Source: Acidulodesulfobacterium_A sp049965795 (GTDB taxonomy: Bacteria; SZUA-79; Acidulodesulfobacterales; Acidulodesulfobacteraceae). Taken from it: a stretch of 50,927 bases of DNA. The stretch covers positions 1 to 50,927 of the forward strand of contig JBMFVW010000011.1 in the NCBI GenBank assembly GCA_049965795.1, given 5' to 3'. The stretch's first letter is position 1, and each line of letters begins with the position of its first letter. The notes under the pieces are model-generated. The model did no database searches and was not told the origin of the DNA. It saw nothing but the letters and a program-made list of their open reading frames with translations. The translations under genes were made by a program, and so were the position numbers. Of the stretch, positions 17,697 through 26,415 are shown piece by piece.

Positions 17697-19760
17697 ATGA
17701 AGAAAAATGCCGATTTTGACGATACTTCAAGCAAAAATGCCGAAGAAAAAGCAAGGCAGAGGATAGAAGAGCTTACCGATACCTTGAATTATCATAATTA
17801 CAGGTATTATATGCTCGAAGATCCAGTTATCTCAGACTTTGAATTCGATAAACTAATTCGCGAGCTATCGGATCTTGAGCGAAAATATCCTCAGTTCGTC
17901 AGGCAGGATTCCCCTTCTAAGAGAGTCGGCGGCGCCGTCAGCGAAAAATTCAGCCAGGTTAAGCATAAAGTTCCTATGCTCTCCTTAGATAATGCTTATT
18001 CGAGTGCAGAAGTTTTAGAATTCGACGCAAAAGTAAAAAGATTCCTTGGATATGAGGCTGAAGAAAATATAGATTATGAATGCGAACTCAAATTTGACGG
18101 ACTTGCCGTTGAAATTGTTTATAAAAACGGCATTTTCGTTCAGGGTTCTACAAGGGGCGACGGCGTTACGGGAGAAGACGTAACGGCAAACTTAAGAACT
18201 ATAAATACGATACCGTTAAAACTTTTAAAAGATATAGACTATATAGAGGTTCGCGGAGAAGTTTTGATGGATAAAAAATCTTTCAAAAGCCTTAACGAAG
18301 AAAGATCGAAAGAAGGCTTAAGCCTTTTTGCAAATCCAAGAAACGCCGCCTCCGGCAGTATAAGGCAGTTAGATCCTGATATAACAAAGAAGCGCAATCT
18401 AATAATGTTTGCTTACGGGGTCGGCGATTATTCCTTGAAAGGCGAATCCGACTTTAATACTCAGTTTGAGATGATGAATTTTTTAAAAACCGCGGGCATA
18501 AATATAAATAAAAATATTAAAGTAGTAAATGGCATATCCGGTGCGGTAAATTTCTTTGACGATATAGCCGGATTAAGAGAGTCTCTGCCTTTTGAAATAG
18601 ACGGTATAGTTATAAAAGTAAACGATATTAAACTTCAAAAAAAATTGGGCGAAATATCGAAAAGTCCAAGGTGGGCGGTAGCGTATAAATTCTCCGCCAA
18701 GCAGGAAGTTTCGGATATAATCGACATAGAAGTTTCTGTAGGCAGGACGGGCATTTTAACCCCCGTCGCTATTTTAAGGCCGGTCAATATCGGCGGAGTA
18801 TCGGTAAAGAGAGCTACGCTTCATAATCAGGATGAAATAGACAAGAAAAATATCAACATAGGGGATACCGTTCTAGTCGAAAGATCGGGCGACGTTATTC
18901 CCGAGGTAGTTAAAGTAATATCTAAAGGCGGGTATGGCGGAGCGTTTAAACTGCCGGCTTCCTGTCCATGCTGCGGTTCTTTGGTTGCAATAGACGGCGC
19001 GGCGCACAGATGTATGAACGAACTTTCTTGTCCGTGCCAGATTAAGGGTGCTATCGTTCATTTTGCATCAAAAAGAGCTATGGATATAGAAGGATTAGGA
19101 GAAAAGATAGTCGATAAGTTAGTAGAAAAAGGTTTAATAAAAAACGTTGCGGATATTTATTATTTAAAGCGCGGAGATTTGAGCGGGCTTGAAGGTTTCG
19201 GGGAAAAGTCTGAAAAAAATCTTTTTAATTCTATTGAAAAATCTAAAAATATATCATATGATAGATTTGTTTATGCGCTCGGCATAAGACACGTCGGAGA
19301 ACATATAGCCGATTTATTAGTCCGGTATTTCGGAGATATTGAAGGTATAAAAAAAGCGGACATAGAGGAACTGTCTTCCAAGTTTGGAATTGGAGAAGAA
19401 ATAGGAAGGTCTATTTATAATTTTTTTAGATTAGATTCTAACATAGAGGTTATAAACAGGCTTTTTAATGCCGGCGTTTCTCCTTATAAAACTGAAGTTC
19501 AAAGCAGAAACGAAAATAATTCCGTTTACGGAAAAAGTTTTATTTTTACCGGAACTCTTAAAGATTTTACGAGAGGGGAGGCCGAGGATATGGTAAAAGC
19601 GGCCGGAGGCATCATAGAAAAAACTATTAAAAAGAAATTGGATTACGTAGTCGTCGGTTCAGATCCGGGTTCAAAATATGATAAAGCCGTAAAACTTAGT
19701 CTTAATATAATAAACGAGGACGAATTTAAAAAAATACTTAATATTAATAAAATATCTTAA
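17697..19760 (+). CDS. ligA: NAD-dependent DNA ligase LigA
   Basis: The 687-residue protein shows the complete LigA layout: N-terminal Ia domain (NYHNYRYYMLEDPVISDFEFD), adenylation Lys in ELKFDGLA (about 131), OB fold, a four-cysteine zinc finger (about 421-449, CPCC...C...C), helix-hairpin-helix repeats (MDIEGLGEKI, GLEGFGEKS) and a C-terminal BRCT domain (about 606-687, GKSFIFTGTLKDFTR). It seals nicks in replication and repair. There is no clear Shine-Dalgarno. The gene starts 8 bases after the transglycosylase stop, and its own stop lies within the start of a dispersed repeat (19756). Confidence 0.97.
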   Translation: MKKNADFDDTSSKNAEEKARQRIEELTDTLNYHNYRYYMLEDPVISDFEFDKLIRELSDLERKYPQFVRQDSPSKRVGGAVSEKFSQVKHKVPMLSLDNAYSSAEVLEFDAKVKRFLGYEAEENIDYECELKFDGLAVEIVYKNGIFVQGSTRGDGVTGEDVTANLRTINTIPLKLLKDIDYIEVRGEVLMDKKSFKSLNEERSKEGLSLFANPRNAASGSIRQLDPDITKKRNLIMFAYGVGDYSLKGESDFNTQFEMMNFLKTAGININKNIKVVNGISGAVNFFDDIAGLRESLPFEIDGIVIKVNDIKLQKKLGEISKSPRWAVAYKFSAKQEVSDIIDIEVSVGRTGILTPVAILRPVNIGGVSVKRATLHNQDEIDKKNINIGDTVLVERSGDVIPEVVKVISKGGYGGAFKLPASCPCCGSLVAIDGAAHRCMNELSCPCQIKGAIVHFASKRAMDIEGLGEKIVDKLVEKGLIKNVADIYYLKRGDLSGLEGFGEKSEKNLFNSIEKSKNISYDRFVYALGIRHVGEHIADLLVRYFGDIEGIKKADIEELSSKFGIGEEIGRSIYNFFRLDSNIEVINRLFNAGVSPYKTEVQSRNENNSVYGKSFIFTGTLKDFTRGEAEDMVKAAGGIIEKTIKKKLDYVVVGSDPGSKYDKAVKLSLNIINEDEFKKILNINKIS

Positions 19761-19792
19761 TCCAGCAATATAAAATATTTATATATTTCTTT
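19756..19792 (+). repeat. Dispersed intergenic repeat, copy B (short)
   Basis: CTTAATCCAGCAATATAAAA followed by TATTTATATATTTCTTT matches the first 37 bases of copies A (14171) and C (36733). It overlaps the ligA stop codon and ends 31 bases before the next start. The remainder of the longer copies is absent. Confidence 0.6.
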
Positions 19793-19823
19793 TAAATTTA
19801 AACTTTTAATAGCGGGTGTATTT

Positions 19824-21236
19824 ATGTCAAAGTCAAAGTACTATGTTTTAGCAATGTTTTTTTTATGTTTAACCGTTTTTATCAATATGTCTTCGGCGCA
19901 TGCGTTTCTTACTCCAAGGCTAACGAGGAGTATACCGGTAGGCAATATGCCTTACGGAGTTTCTTTCTCTTCTAACGGAAACTATGCTTTAGTTACAAAT
20001 GCGGACGACGATACCGTATCCGTCGTAAGTATGGCCACCAAAGGCGTCGTAGCTGCAATAAAGGTCGGAGTTCATCCGACAGGCGTAGCGATTGCTCCTT
20101 CGCTGACTTTTGCGTATGTTTCAAATACGGCTTCCGGAAGCGTCAGCCTTTTAAATATGTCCACATTGACTAAAGCTTTAAATATCCATACCGGAGGAAC
20201 GCCGTTAAATATCGTTTTTACGCCGGACTCCAGATACGCGTTCGTTACCAATATGCACGATAACGACGTAGATGTTATAAATACCGTTCAGAATGCCGTT
20301 ATTAAAAGAATAAAAGTAGGCAAAGAACCGCAAGGAATCGCAATTTCTCCCAACGGTAAGATAATAATAGTAACTAATGCCGGCGGTTCGTCCGTTTCAA
20401 TAATAAACGTATCGACGTTTTCGGTTATAAGGAATGTGCATACAGGATTGAATCCTACTTCGGTTGCTTTTTCTCCTGCCGGAGCTCCGGTAAAATATTT
20501 CTATGTATCATCCGGCAAGAGAAATAAAATATATGTATATAAAGAAAAAAACTTTGCTTTGGTAAAAAAAATTAAAACTTTATCAGATCCGTCTTCCGTA
20601 GCTTTAACCCCCGACGGAATGATGTTATTTGTAGTAAATTATCAAAATATGGCCGTAACTATATATAATGCCGTTCATTTTAATCATATCAAAACTATTA
20701 ATATGCCCGCCGGGCCTATTAACGCAGCGGTCGCTCCAGACGGCAGCGCAGCGTTGATAACGGTAACACGTGCGGCAAGCGCGGCTTTTATAAGAATAAA
20801 GAAAACGAATACGGTTTATGCAAAAATGGGTCCGGCTTCTCCTGTTACAGTGGGTACGGCTCCTTCCGGCATTCCGGGTCAAACGCCTGCCGAAGCGGCA
20901 GCCGCTATAACGGCTCCGTCTTCGTCTCCTGCTCCGGCTTATACGGCGCCTCCGTCAAATTACGTTCCTCAGCCTTTCGGAAAACTTGCTACTGTTTATA
21001 CCGGCAAAGGACCGACTGCGGAAGCTATAACCCCGGACGGAAGATATCTTTACGTAATAAATACTCAGGCATCAACATTGAGCATAATAAATATTGCAAA
21101 CGATGAAGTTGTTAAAACCGTTAAAGTCGGGAATTATCCGTCAGCCGTCAGAATTTCGCCGGATGGACATTACTGTTTTGTAGTTAATTCGGGTTCAAAC
21201 ACCGTAACTATAATTTCTACGGGAAATTACTATTGA
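19824..21236 (+). CDS. Secreted YVTN-type beta-propeller repeat protein
   Basis: The 470-residue protein has a cleavable signal peptide (about 1-27, ending SSAHA) and tandem propeller blades of about 42 residues. Each blade reads near PxGVxxSPDGxxxxVTNxxxxxVSVIN, for example around 48-60, 90-105 and 175-190. A Pro/Ala/Ser-rich linker (about 348-390) separates the last blades (from about 391, ending STGNYY). Such proteins are periplasmic or surface exposed and often bind other proteins; no catalytic motif is seen. The stop overlaps the TTG start of the kinase gene, so the two are translationally coupled. Confidence 0.85.
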   Translation: MSKSKYYVLAMFFLCLTVFINMSSAHAFLTPRLTRSIPVGNMPYGVSFSSNGNYALVTNADDDTVSVVSMATKGVVAAIKVGVHPTGVAIAPSLTFAYVSNTASGSVSLLNMSTLTKALNIHTGGTPLNIVFTPDSRYAFVTNMHDNDVDVINTVQNAVIKRIKVGKEPQGIAISPNGKIIIVTNAGGSSVSIINVSTFSVIRNVHTGLNPTSVAFSPAGAPVKYFYVSSGKRNKIYVYKEKNFALVKKIKTLSDPSSVALTPDGMMLFVVNYQNMAVTIYNAVHFNHIKTINMPAGPINAAVAPDGSAALITVTRAASAAFIRIKKTNTVYAKMGPASPVTVGTAPSGIPGQTPAEAAAAITAPSSSPAPAYTAPPSNYVPQPFGKLATVYTGKGPTAEAITPDGRYLYVINTQASTLSIINIANDEVVKTVKVGNYPSAVRISPDGHYCFVVNSGSNTVTIISTGNYY

Positions 21237-22882
21237 TTAAAAGAAATCTTTTTATATTTTTTAAAGCTTTACCGTTCATTTTATTTATACTGTTTACTCA
21301 AAAAAGGTTTGTTATTTTTGGAGGCAGGCGGACTTTAAGTCAAAAATATCACTTAAAGTCCGCAAAATGGCTGACCCGTATAATTGCTTCATTAGGTCCT
21401 ACCTTTATTAAACTGGCTCAGGTTATTTCTACTCGAGCAGATTTTTTGCCGCCCGCTTATTTAGACGCCTTAGCTACCCTGCAGGATGAAGTTCCGCCGG
21501 TCTCTTTTACTAAAATTAAGCCGATAATTGAAAAAGATTTCGGAAAAAACATTGACGAAATATTTGAAAAATTTAATGCAAATCCTCTTGCGGCGGCATC
21601 TGTAGCACAGGTGTATTCTGCGGTCTATAAGGACAAAGACGTTATAGTCAAAGTAATAAGACCCGATATCGAAAAAAACGTTTTGATAGATATAAAAACT
21701 TTAAAAAGCGTTTTGAATCTGTTAAAAATATTTTTTCCGCAGAATAAATCTATTCATTCCGTTTCGACGGTTTTAAGAGAGTTCGGTGTTACTATTTACG
21801 AAGAAATGGATTTAAACCATGAAGCAAAAAATATAAAAGAATTTAAGAAGATCGAAAAAGAATTAGGCTTTATTATAATACCGGAAACATATCCTGAATT
21901 AACTTCAAAAAATGTTTTGGTTATGGATTTTCATATGGGCACTAAAATAACTAACTTTAAGAAAATTAAGGAATTCGGTCTCGAACCTAAAAAAATAATA
22001 GACAAACTTATAGAATTTTATATTTATCAGGCTTTAGTAGCCGGAGTAGTGCACGCCGACCCTCATCCGGGCAATATCTTGGTAAACGAAAACGGAAAAA
22101 TAGTTATGCTGGACTTCGGACTTGTCATTCACATGTCCGAAGATACCAAGCAAAATCTTATTAAAGCCGTACTTGCCGGAGTCAAGGAAGATATTCCGGG
22201 AATAATAGATGCGTATTATGCGCTCGGCATTATTAACAAAGAAGTTTCGCGCCAGCTTTTAGAAAGCATGGCGGCTAAACTGTACAAAGTTTTAAGCCAG
22301 AAAGATATTTCCGGCAAAAAAATACAAGTTATAATAACTGAAATAATGAAGAGTTTTTATGCTTTTCCCTTTGAGCTTCCGCAAAATTTAGTATATATAT
22401 TTAAAACGGCGGCTCTGCTCGAAGGCATAGGGACAGCCTATAATCCCTCTTATAACCTGGTAAAAGATATTATTCCGGTAGCTAAAAGATATATAAAGCA
22501 AACTGAACTCGGAAAAACTTTTTCCCCGATATCTCTTATTAAAAACGGATTTAACCAGATTAAAGAATTTTTTAACGACACCAGAAGGCTTATGCATGCC
22601 GCCTATTCCGAAAATTTCAGGGTTAAAATACATCCTACAAATATATCCGCTCTCGAGAATTTTTTAATTCACGTCATAAAAAGATTGATTGCCGCCGTTA
22701 CCGGAGGTTTTATAGGAATAATATCCGCGCTTATATTTATTGAATATAAAAATATTTATCTGCTTATAGCAGGATTAGCTGTTTCCGCATTTATAGTATT
22801 TCTGTCGATAGCGTTTCCTATCAAAACTACCTATGGTTATTCGACTCTTCTTGACGTATTCAGGCATGGAAACGACGAATGA
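21233..22882 (+). CDS. UbiB/AarF (ABC1) family atypical kinase
   Basis: The 549-residue protein starts at TTG overlapping the previous stop (TTGA). Family motifs are the Ala-rich loop PLAAASVAQVYSA (about 118-130), the nucleotide Lys in VIVKVIRPDI, catalytic HADPHPGN (about 273-280) and metal-binding LDFGLV (about 293), with two C-terminal membrane segments (about 486-533). The first motif, normally KxGQ, reads IKLAQ (about 58-62), an Ala for the usual Gly. UbiB proteins are membrane-linked ATPases needed for quinone or lipid biosynthesis. The partner role in this operon is unknown. Confidence 0.9.
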   Translation: MIKRNLFIFFKALPFILFILFTQKRFVIFGGRRTLSQKYHLKSAKWLTRIIASLGPTFIKLAQVISTRADFLPPAYLDALATLQDEVPPVSFTKIKPIIEKDFGKNIDEIFEKFNANPLAAASVAQVYSAVYKDKDVIVKVIRPDIEKNVLIDIKTLKSVLNLLKIFFPQNKSIHSVSTVLREFGVTIYEEMDLNHEAKNIKEFKKIEKELGFIIIPETYPELTSKNVLVMDFHMGTKITNFKKIKEFGLEPKKIIDKLIEFYIYQALVAGVVHADPHPGNILVNENGKIVMLDFGLVIHMSEDTKQNLIKAVLAGVKEDIPGIIDAYYALGIINKEVSRQLLESMAAKLYKVLSQKDISGKKIQVIITEIMKSFYAFPFELPQNLVYIFKTAALLEGIGTAYNPSYNLVKDIIPVAKRYIKQTELGKTFSPISLIKNGFNQIKEFFNDTRRLMHAAYSENFRVKIHPTNISALENFLIHVIKRLIAAVTGGFIGIISALIFIEYKNIYLLIAGLAVSAFIVFLSIAFPIKTTYGYSTLLDVFRHGNDE

Positions 22883-22900
22883 AGGGGGAGCATAAAGTAT

Positions 22901-24394
22901 ATGAAAATAGGTAAAAAAATAAGAAATATAGGTGTGATTATTTTAGCGGGCGGTTTGGGGACGAGAATGAAATCCGAAAATCCTAAAGCGCTTTCAGGTT
23001 TATTGGAAAACCCGCTCATATTTTATTCTATAAAATCTTTGATGCGGACGAAGGATAAATTTGATGCCGGATTAGTTGCCGAAACAAAGGTAAAATTAGA
23101 TAAAATAGTTACGGTAATAGGCCACAAAGGAGATTTGGTAAAAAAATATATAGAAAATGAAAAAAGACTTGACATTAAAGGCTTGTCCTTTAATTTTGCC
23201 GTACAAGAAAAATATCTCGGAACCGGAGACGCAGTCAAAAAAGGGCTTGAAGTTTTTAAGGACGATATGGAAGAAACGGACGTAATTATTTTACCTTGCG
23301 ATATGCCCTTAATAACCGATGAAACGTTTGCCGAAACCTTAAAATTTCATATATCCAACAATGCCGATTTAACGGTTTTGTCTGTAGATGCCAAAAATCC
23401 GTATTCATACGGCAGAATTTTAAGGGACAAAAATGGCAGCATAAAAAAAATAATAGAAGAGAAAGAGTTATGCGATTATCCTCAAAAAACCGCTCTTATA
23501 AAAGAAATTAATTCCGGAGTTTACGTCGTAAAACTTAATCTTTTAAAGCAGTTTATTAATGAAATTAAACCTGATAACAGAAAAAAAGAGTTTTATTTTA
23601 CCGATATAATCGATATATTTTACTGCGCAGGGTTAAAAACTTTATGTTTTAAAGCAGGCGACGAAGATGAATGTATGGGCGTTAATTCTAAATATGATCT
23701 TCTTAATGCGCAAAAGATAATGCAGAAAAGACTTATTAAAAATCTTATCGAAAAAGGCGTCGATTTTATATCCGACGAAAACGTTTATATAGGCTATAAC
23801 GTTGAAATAGGCGAGGAATCCGTTGTGTATCCGGGAGTTTTTATTTCAGGAAAGACGAATATAATGAAAAAAGTCGTTTTAGAAAAAGGATGCGCAATAA
23901 AAGATTCCATTATCATGGAAAATGCAGCAATAAAGAGCTACAGCGTTATAGAAAATGCAGTCATAATGAATGGTGCCCAAATCGGTCCTTTTGCAAGGAT
24001 TAGACCGGAAACAAAAATATCGGAAGGCGCAAAAATAGGCAATTTTGTAGAGGTTAAAAAATCTTACATAGGCAGAAATTCAAAAGCGTCTCATCTGAGC
24101 TACATAGGGGATTCGGTTATAGGCGAAAACGTCAATGTAGGCGCAGGCGTCATAACATGTAATTACGACGGAGAAACAAAGCATATTACGGAGATCGAAG
24201 ACGGATGCTTTATAGGCTCCGATTCCCAGCTTGTCGCCCCTGTCAAGGTCGGCAAAAATTCATACGTCGGTTCCGGAACTACTGTAACTAAAAACGTTCC
24301 AGAAGGCGCGCTTGCAATTTCCAGAGTGCCCCAAAAAAATATCGAAGGCTGGGTTTCGAAAAAACGAACGGCAAAAAAGACTCAAAAAGATTGA
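22901..24394 (+). CDS. glmU: Bifunctional UDP-GlcNAc pyrophosphorylase / GlcN-1-P acetyltransferase
   Basis: The 497-residue GlmU has an N-terminal uridylyltransferase (LAGGLGTRMKSENPKAL, about 14-30; CDMPLI; NSGVYV) and a C-terminal left-handed beta-helix of hexapeptide repeats (about 280-480). The acetyltransferase catalytic His is in ASHLSYIGDS (about 396), followed by GAGVITCNYDGETKH. It makes UDP-GlcNAc for peptidoglycan and LPS. The usual PKVLH after the nucleotide loop is PKALS here. It is followed by glmS, which makes its precursor. A GGGGGAG Shine-Dalgarno lies 13 bases before the ATG. Confidence 0.95.
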   Translation: MKIGKKIRNIGVIILAGGLGTRMKSENPKALSGLLENPLIFYSIKSLMRTKDKFDAGLVAETKVKLDKIVTVIGHKGDLVKKYIENEKRLDIKGLSFNFAVQEKYLGTGDAVKKGLEVFKDDMEETDVIILPCDMPLITDETFAETLKFHISNNADLTVLSVDAKNPYSYGRILRDKNGSIKKIIEEKELCDYPQKTALIKEINSGVYVVKLNLLKQFINEIKPDNRKKEFYFTDIIDIFYCAGLKTLCFKAGDEDECMGVNSKYDLLNAQKIMQKRLIKNLIEKGVDFISDENVYIGYNVEIGEESVVYPGVFISGKTNIMKKVVLEKGCAIKDSIIMENAAIKSYSVIENAVIMNGAQIGPFARIRPETKISEGAKIGNFVEVKKSYIGRNSKASHLSYIGDSVIGENVNVGAGVITCNYDGETKHITEIEDGCFIGSDSQLVAPVKVGKNSYVGSGTTVTKNVPEGALAISRVPQKNIEGWVSKKRTAKKTQKD

Positions 24395-24473
24395 AAAATT
24401 TTAAAAAGAAAATTTTTAAAACTTGAAGTAATACTGCTTAATTTAAAAAAGTAAAAAAGGGAGATTTAAGGGC

Positions 24474-26405
24474 ATGTGCGGTATAATAGGTTTTTCAGGT
24501 GTCGGTAATGCAGATTTTAAGCAGGGAAATTGCGAAAGTTCGATAGATATAGTTTTAAACGGACTTAAAAGCTTAGAATACAGAGGATACGATTCTTCGG
24601 GCGTTGCATATTACGATGAAACCGACAATAAAATAAAATCGATTAAAAAATCGGGTAAACTCGTTAACCTTTCAGCCGAATTAAGCTGTATTAAACCCGT
24701 TAAATCTAATATTGCTATAGGGCATATAAGGTGGGCTACGCACGGAAAACCTACCGACGATAATGCTCATCCGCATTTGGACTGTTCCGGAAATATAGCG
24801 ATAGTGCATAACGGAATAATAGAAAATTATGCAGTTTTAAAAAATAAGCTTATCGGTAAAGGACATAAATTTATTACTCCTACCGATTCCGAAGTAATTG
24901 CCCATTTGATAGAAGATTATATGAAAGAGGGAGCTAAAAATTTTTACGAAGCCGTCAGGCTCGCTTCACTGGATCTTTCGGGCGCTTTTGCTTTTTTGGC
25001 GATGAATGCCGAGGAAAAAAGCATATGCGCCGTAAAATACGGGCCGCCTTTAGTTATGGTAAACAAAGATAAAGAAATCTATTTTGCAAGCGACGTTTCT
25101 CCGCTTATTCAGTATTCCGACGAAGTTATATATTTAAAAAATTCGGAAATAGCATATTTTAAAAACGGTTTGCTTAAATTGACCGATTTTAAAGGTAAAA
25201 CGCTGAATAAAACCGTTACGAAAATAGACTGGGATGCTTCGAGAGCGGTTAAAACCGGCTTTTCTCACTTTATGCAGAAAGAAATATTCGAACAGCCTTC
25301 ATGTCTTTTAGATGCTTTTTCTTCCCGCATAGTTTCGGTAAAAAACGGCGGAGCAGATGCCGTTTCAAATAAAGCCGAGCCATTTTCCGGATTTAAGATT
25401 ATGCTGGAAGACGTAAGATTGACTAAAAAAGATATCGATAAAGCGGGCAGAATAATTATTACGGCTTGCGGTTCTTCTTATTATGCAGGTCTCGTAATTA
25501 AATATATTACCGAAACGCTATGCGAAATTCCGGTAATAGTAGAATACGGCTCCGAATTCAGATATGAAAATTTTCCCGTTTCGAAAAACGATATTTTTAT
25601 CGGTATTTCACAATCAGGCGAAACTGCCGACACCAACAGCGCGCTTGAAATTGCTAAAGAAAAAAAAGCCGGCATACTTTCAATAACTAATGTTCCTGGT
25701 TCGCAGATAACTACAATGTCCGACAAAGGAGTAATATATACGCATGCCGGTCCCGAGATAGGCGTAGCTTCTACTAAAGCGTTTACTACACAGATAATGT
25801 GTGGTCTGCTTTTAGCTTTGCGCATTAAAGAGATAAAAGATACTGTTCTTTTTGCCGGAAAAAATGTGGACGGCGTTAATTTTTTTGACGAAATTGTAAA
25901 TCTTCCGAAGAAAGCGGAGCAAATTTTATTTTTAAACGATTCGATAAAGGAAATAGCTAAAAAATATTATAAAAATACAAATTTTTTATATCTCGGCAGA
26001 GGAATATTATATCCGATAGCTCTTGAAGGCGCTTTAAAATTAAAAGAAATTTCATACATTCATGCGGAAGGCTATCCTGCCGGAGAAATGAAACACGGAC
26101 CTATAGCGCTTGTCGATGAAAACATGCCGGTACTGTTTCTTCTGTCTAATAATATGCTTGCGCCTAAAACAATATCAAATATAGAAGAAATAAAAGCCAG
26201 GGGCGGCAAAGTCATAGCCGTTGCCGATTACGAACCTGATATAGACGGAATATCGGATATTATTAAAATACCGGCATCCGCCGAAGTCTTAAGCCCTATA
26301 CTTTACACTATCCCGCTGCAAATTCTGGCATATCATATAGCCTCGCTTAAAGGCACGGATATAGACCAGCCGAGAAACCTTGCAAAAAGCGTAACCGTGG
26401 AGTAA
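24474..26405 (+). CDS. glmS: Glutamine-fructose-6-phosphate aminotransferase (isomerizing)
   Basis: The 643-residue protein starts MCGIIGFSG; Cys2 becomes the N-terminal nucleophile of the glutaminase domain (RGYDSSGVA, GHIRWATHG, HNGIIENY). Two SIS sugar-binding domains follow (TACGSSYYAG about 330, SQSGETADT about 380, STKAFTTQ), ending with the invariant PRNLAKSVTVE. It is about 30 residues longer than E. coli GlmS, from extra sequence between the glutaminase and SIS domains (about 280-325). It makes glucosamine-6-phosphate for the GlmU pathway. The 79-base leader is too short for, and does not resemble, a glmS ribozyme. Confidence 0.96.
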   Translation: MCGIIGFSGVGNADFKQGNCESSIDIVLNGLKSLEYRGYDSSGVAYYDETDNKIKSIKKSGKLVNLSAELSCIKPVKSNIAIGHIRWATHGKPTDDNAHPHLDCSGNIAIVHNGIIENYAVLKNKLIGKGHKFITPTDSEVIAHLIEDYMKEGAKNFYEAVRLASLDLSGAFAFLAMNAEEKSICAVKYGPPLVMVNKDKEIYFASDVSPLIQYSDEVIYLKNSEIAYFKNGLLKLTDFKGKTLNKTVTKIDWDASRAVKTGFSHFMQKEIFEQPSCLLDAFSSRIVSVKNGGADAVSNKAEPFSGFKIMLEDVRLTKKDIDKAGRIIITACGSSYYAGLVIKYITETLCEIPVIVEYGSEFRYENFPVSKNDIFIGISQSGETADTNSALEIAKEKKAGILSITNVPGSQITTMSDKGVIYTHAGPEIGVASTKAFTTQIMCGLLLALRIKEIKDTVLFAGKNVDGVNFFDEIVNLPKKAEQILFLNDSIKEIAKKYYKNTNFLYLGRGILYPIALEGALKLKEISYIHAEGYPAGEMKHGPIALVDENMPVLFLLSNNMLAPKTISNIEEIKARGGKVIAVADYEPDIDGISDIIKIPASAEVLSPILYTIPLQILAYHIASLKGTDIDQPRNLAKSVTVE

Positions 26406-26415
26406 AATATTAACC

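Noticed and set aside
24395..24473. Possible glmS ribozyme before glmS
   Set aside because: The gap is only 79 bases of A-rich sequence without the paired elements of the ribozyme; a plain Shine-Dalgarno is present.
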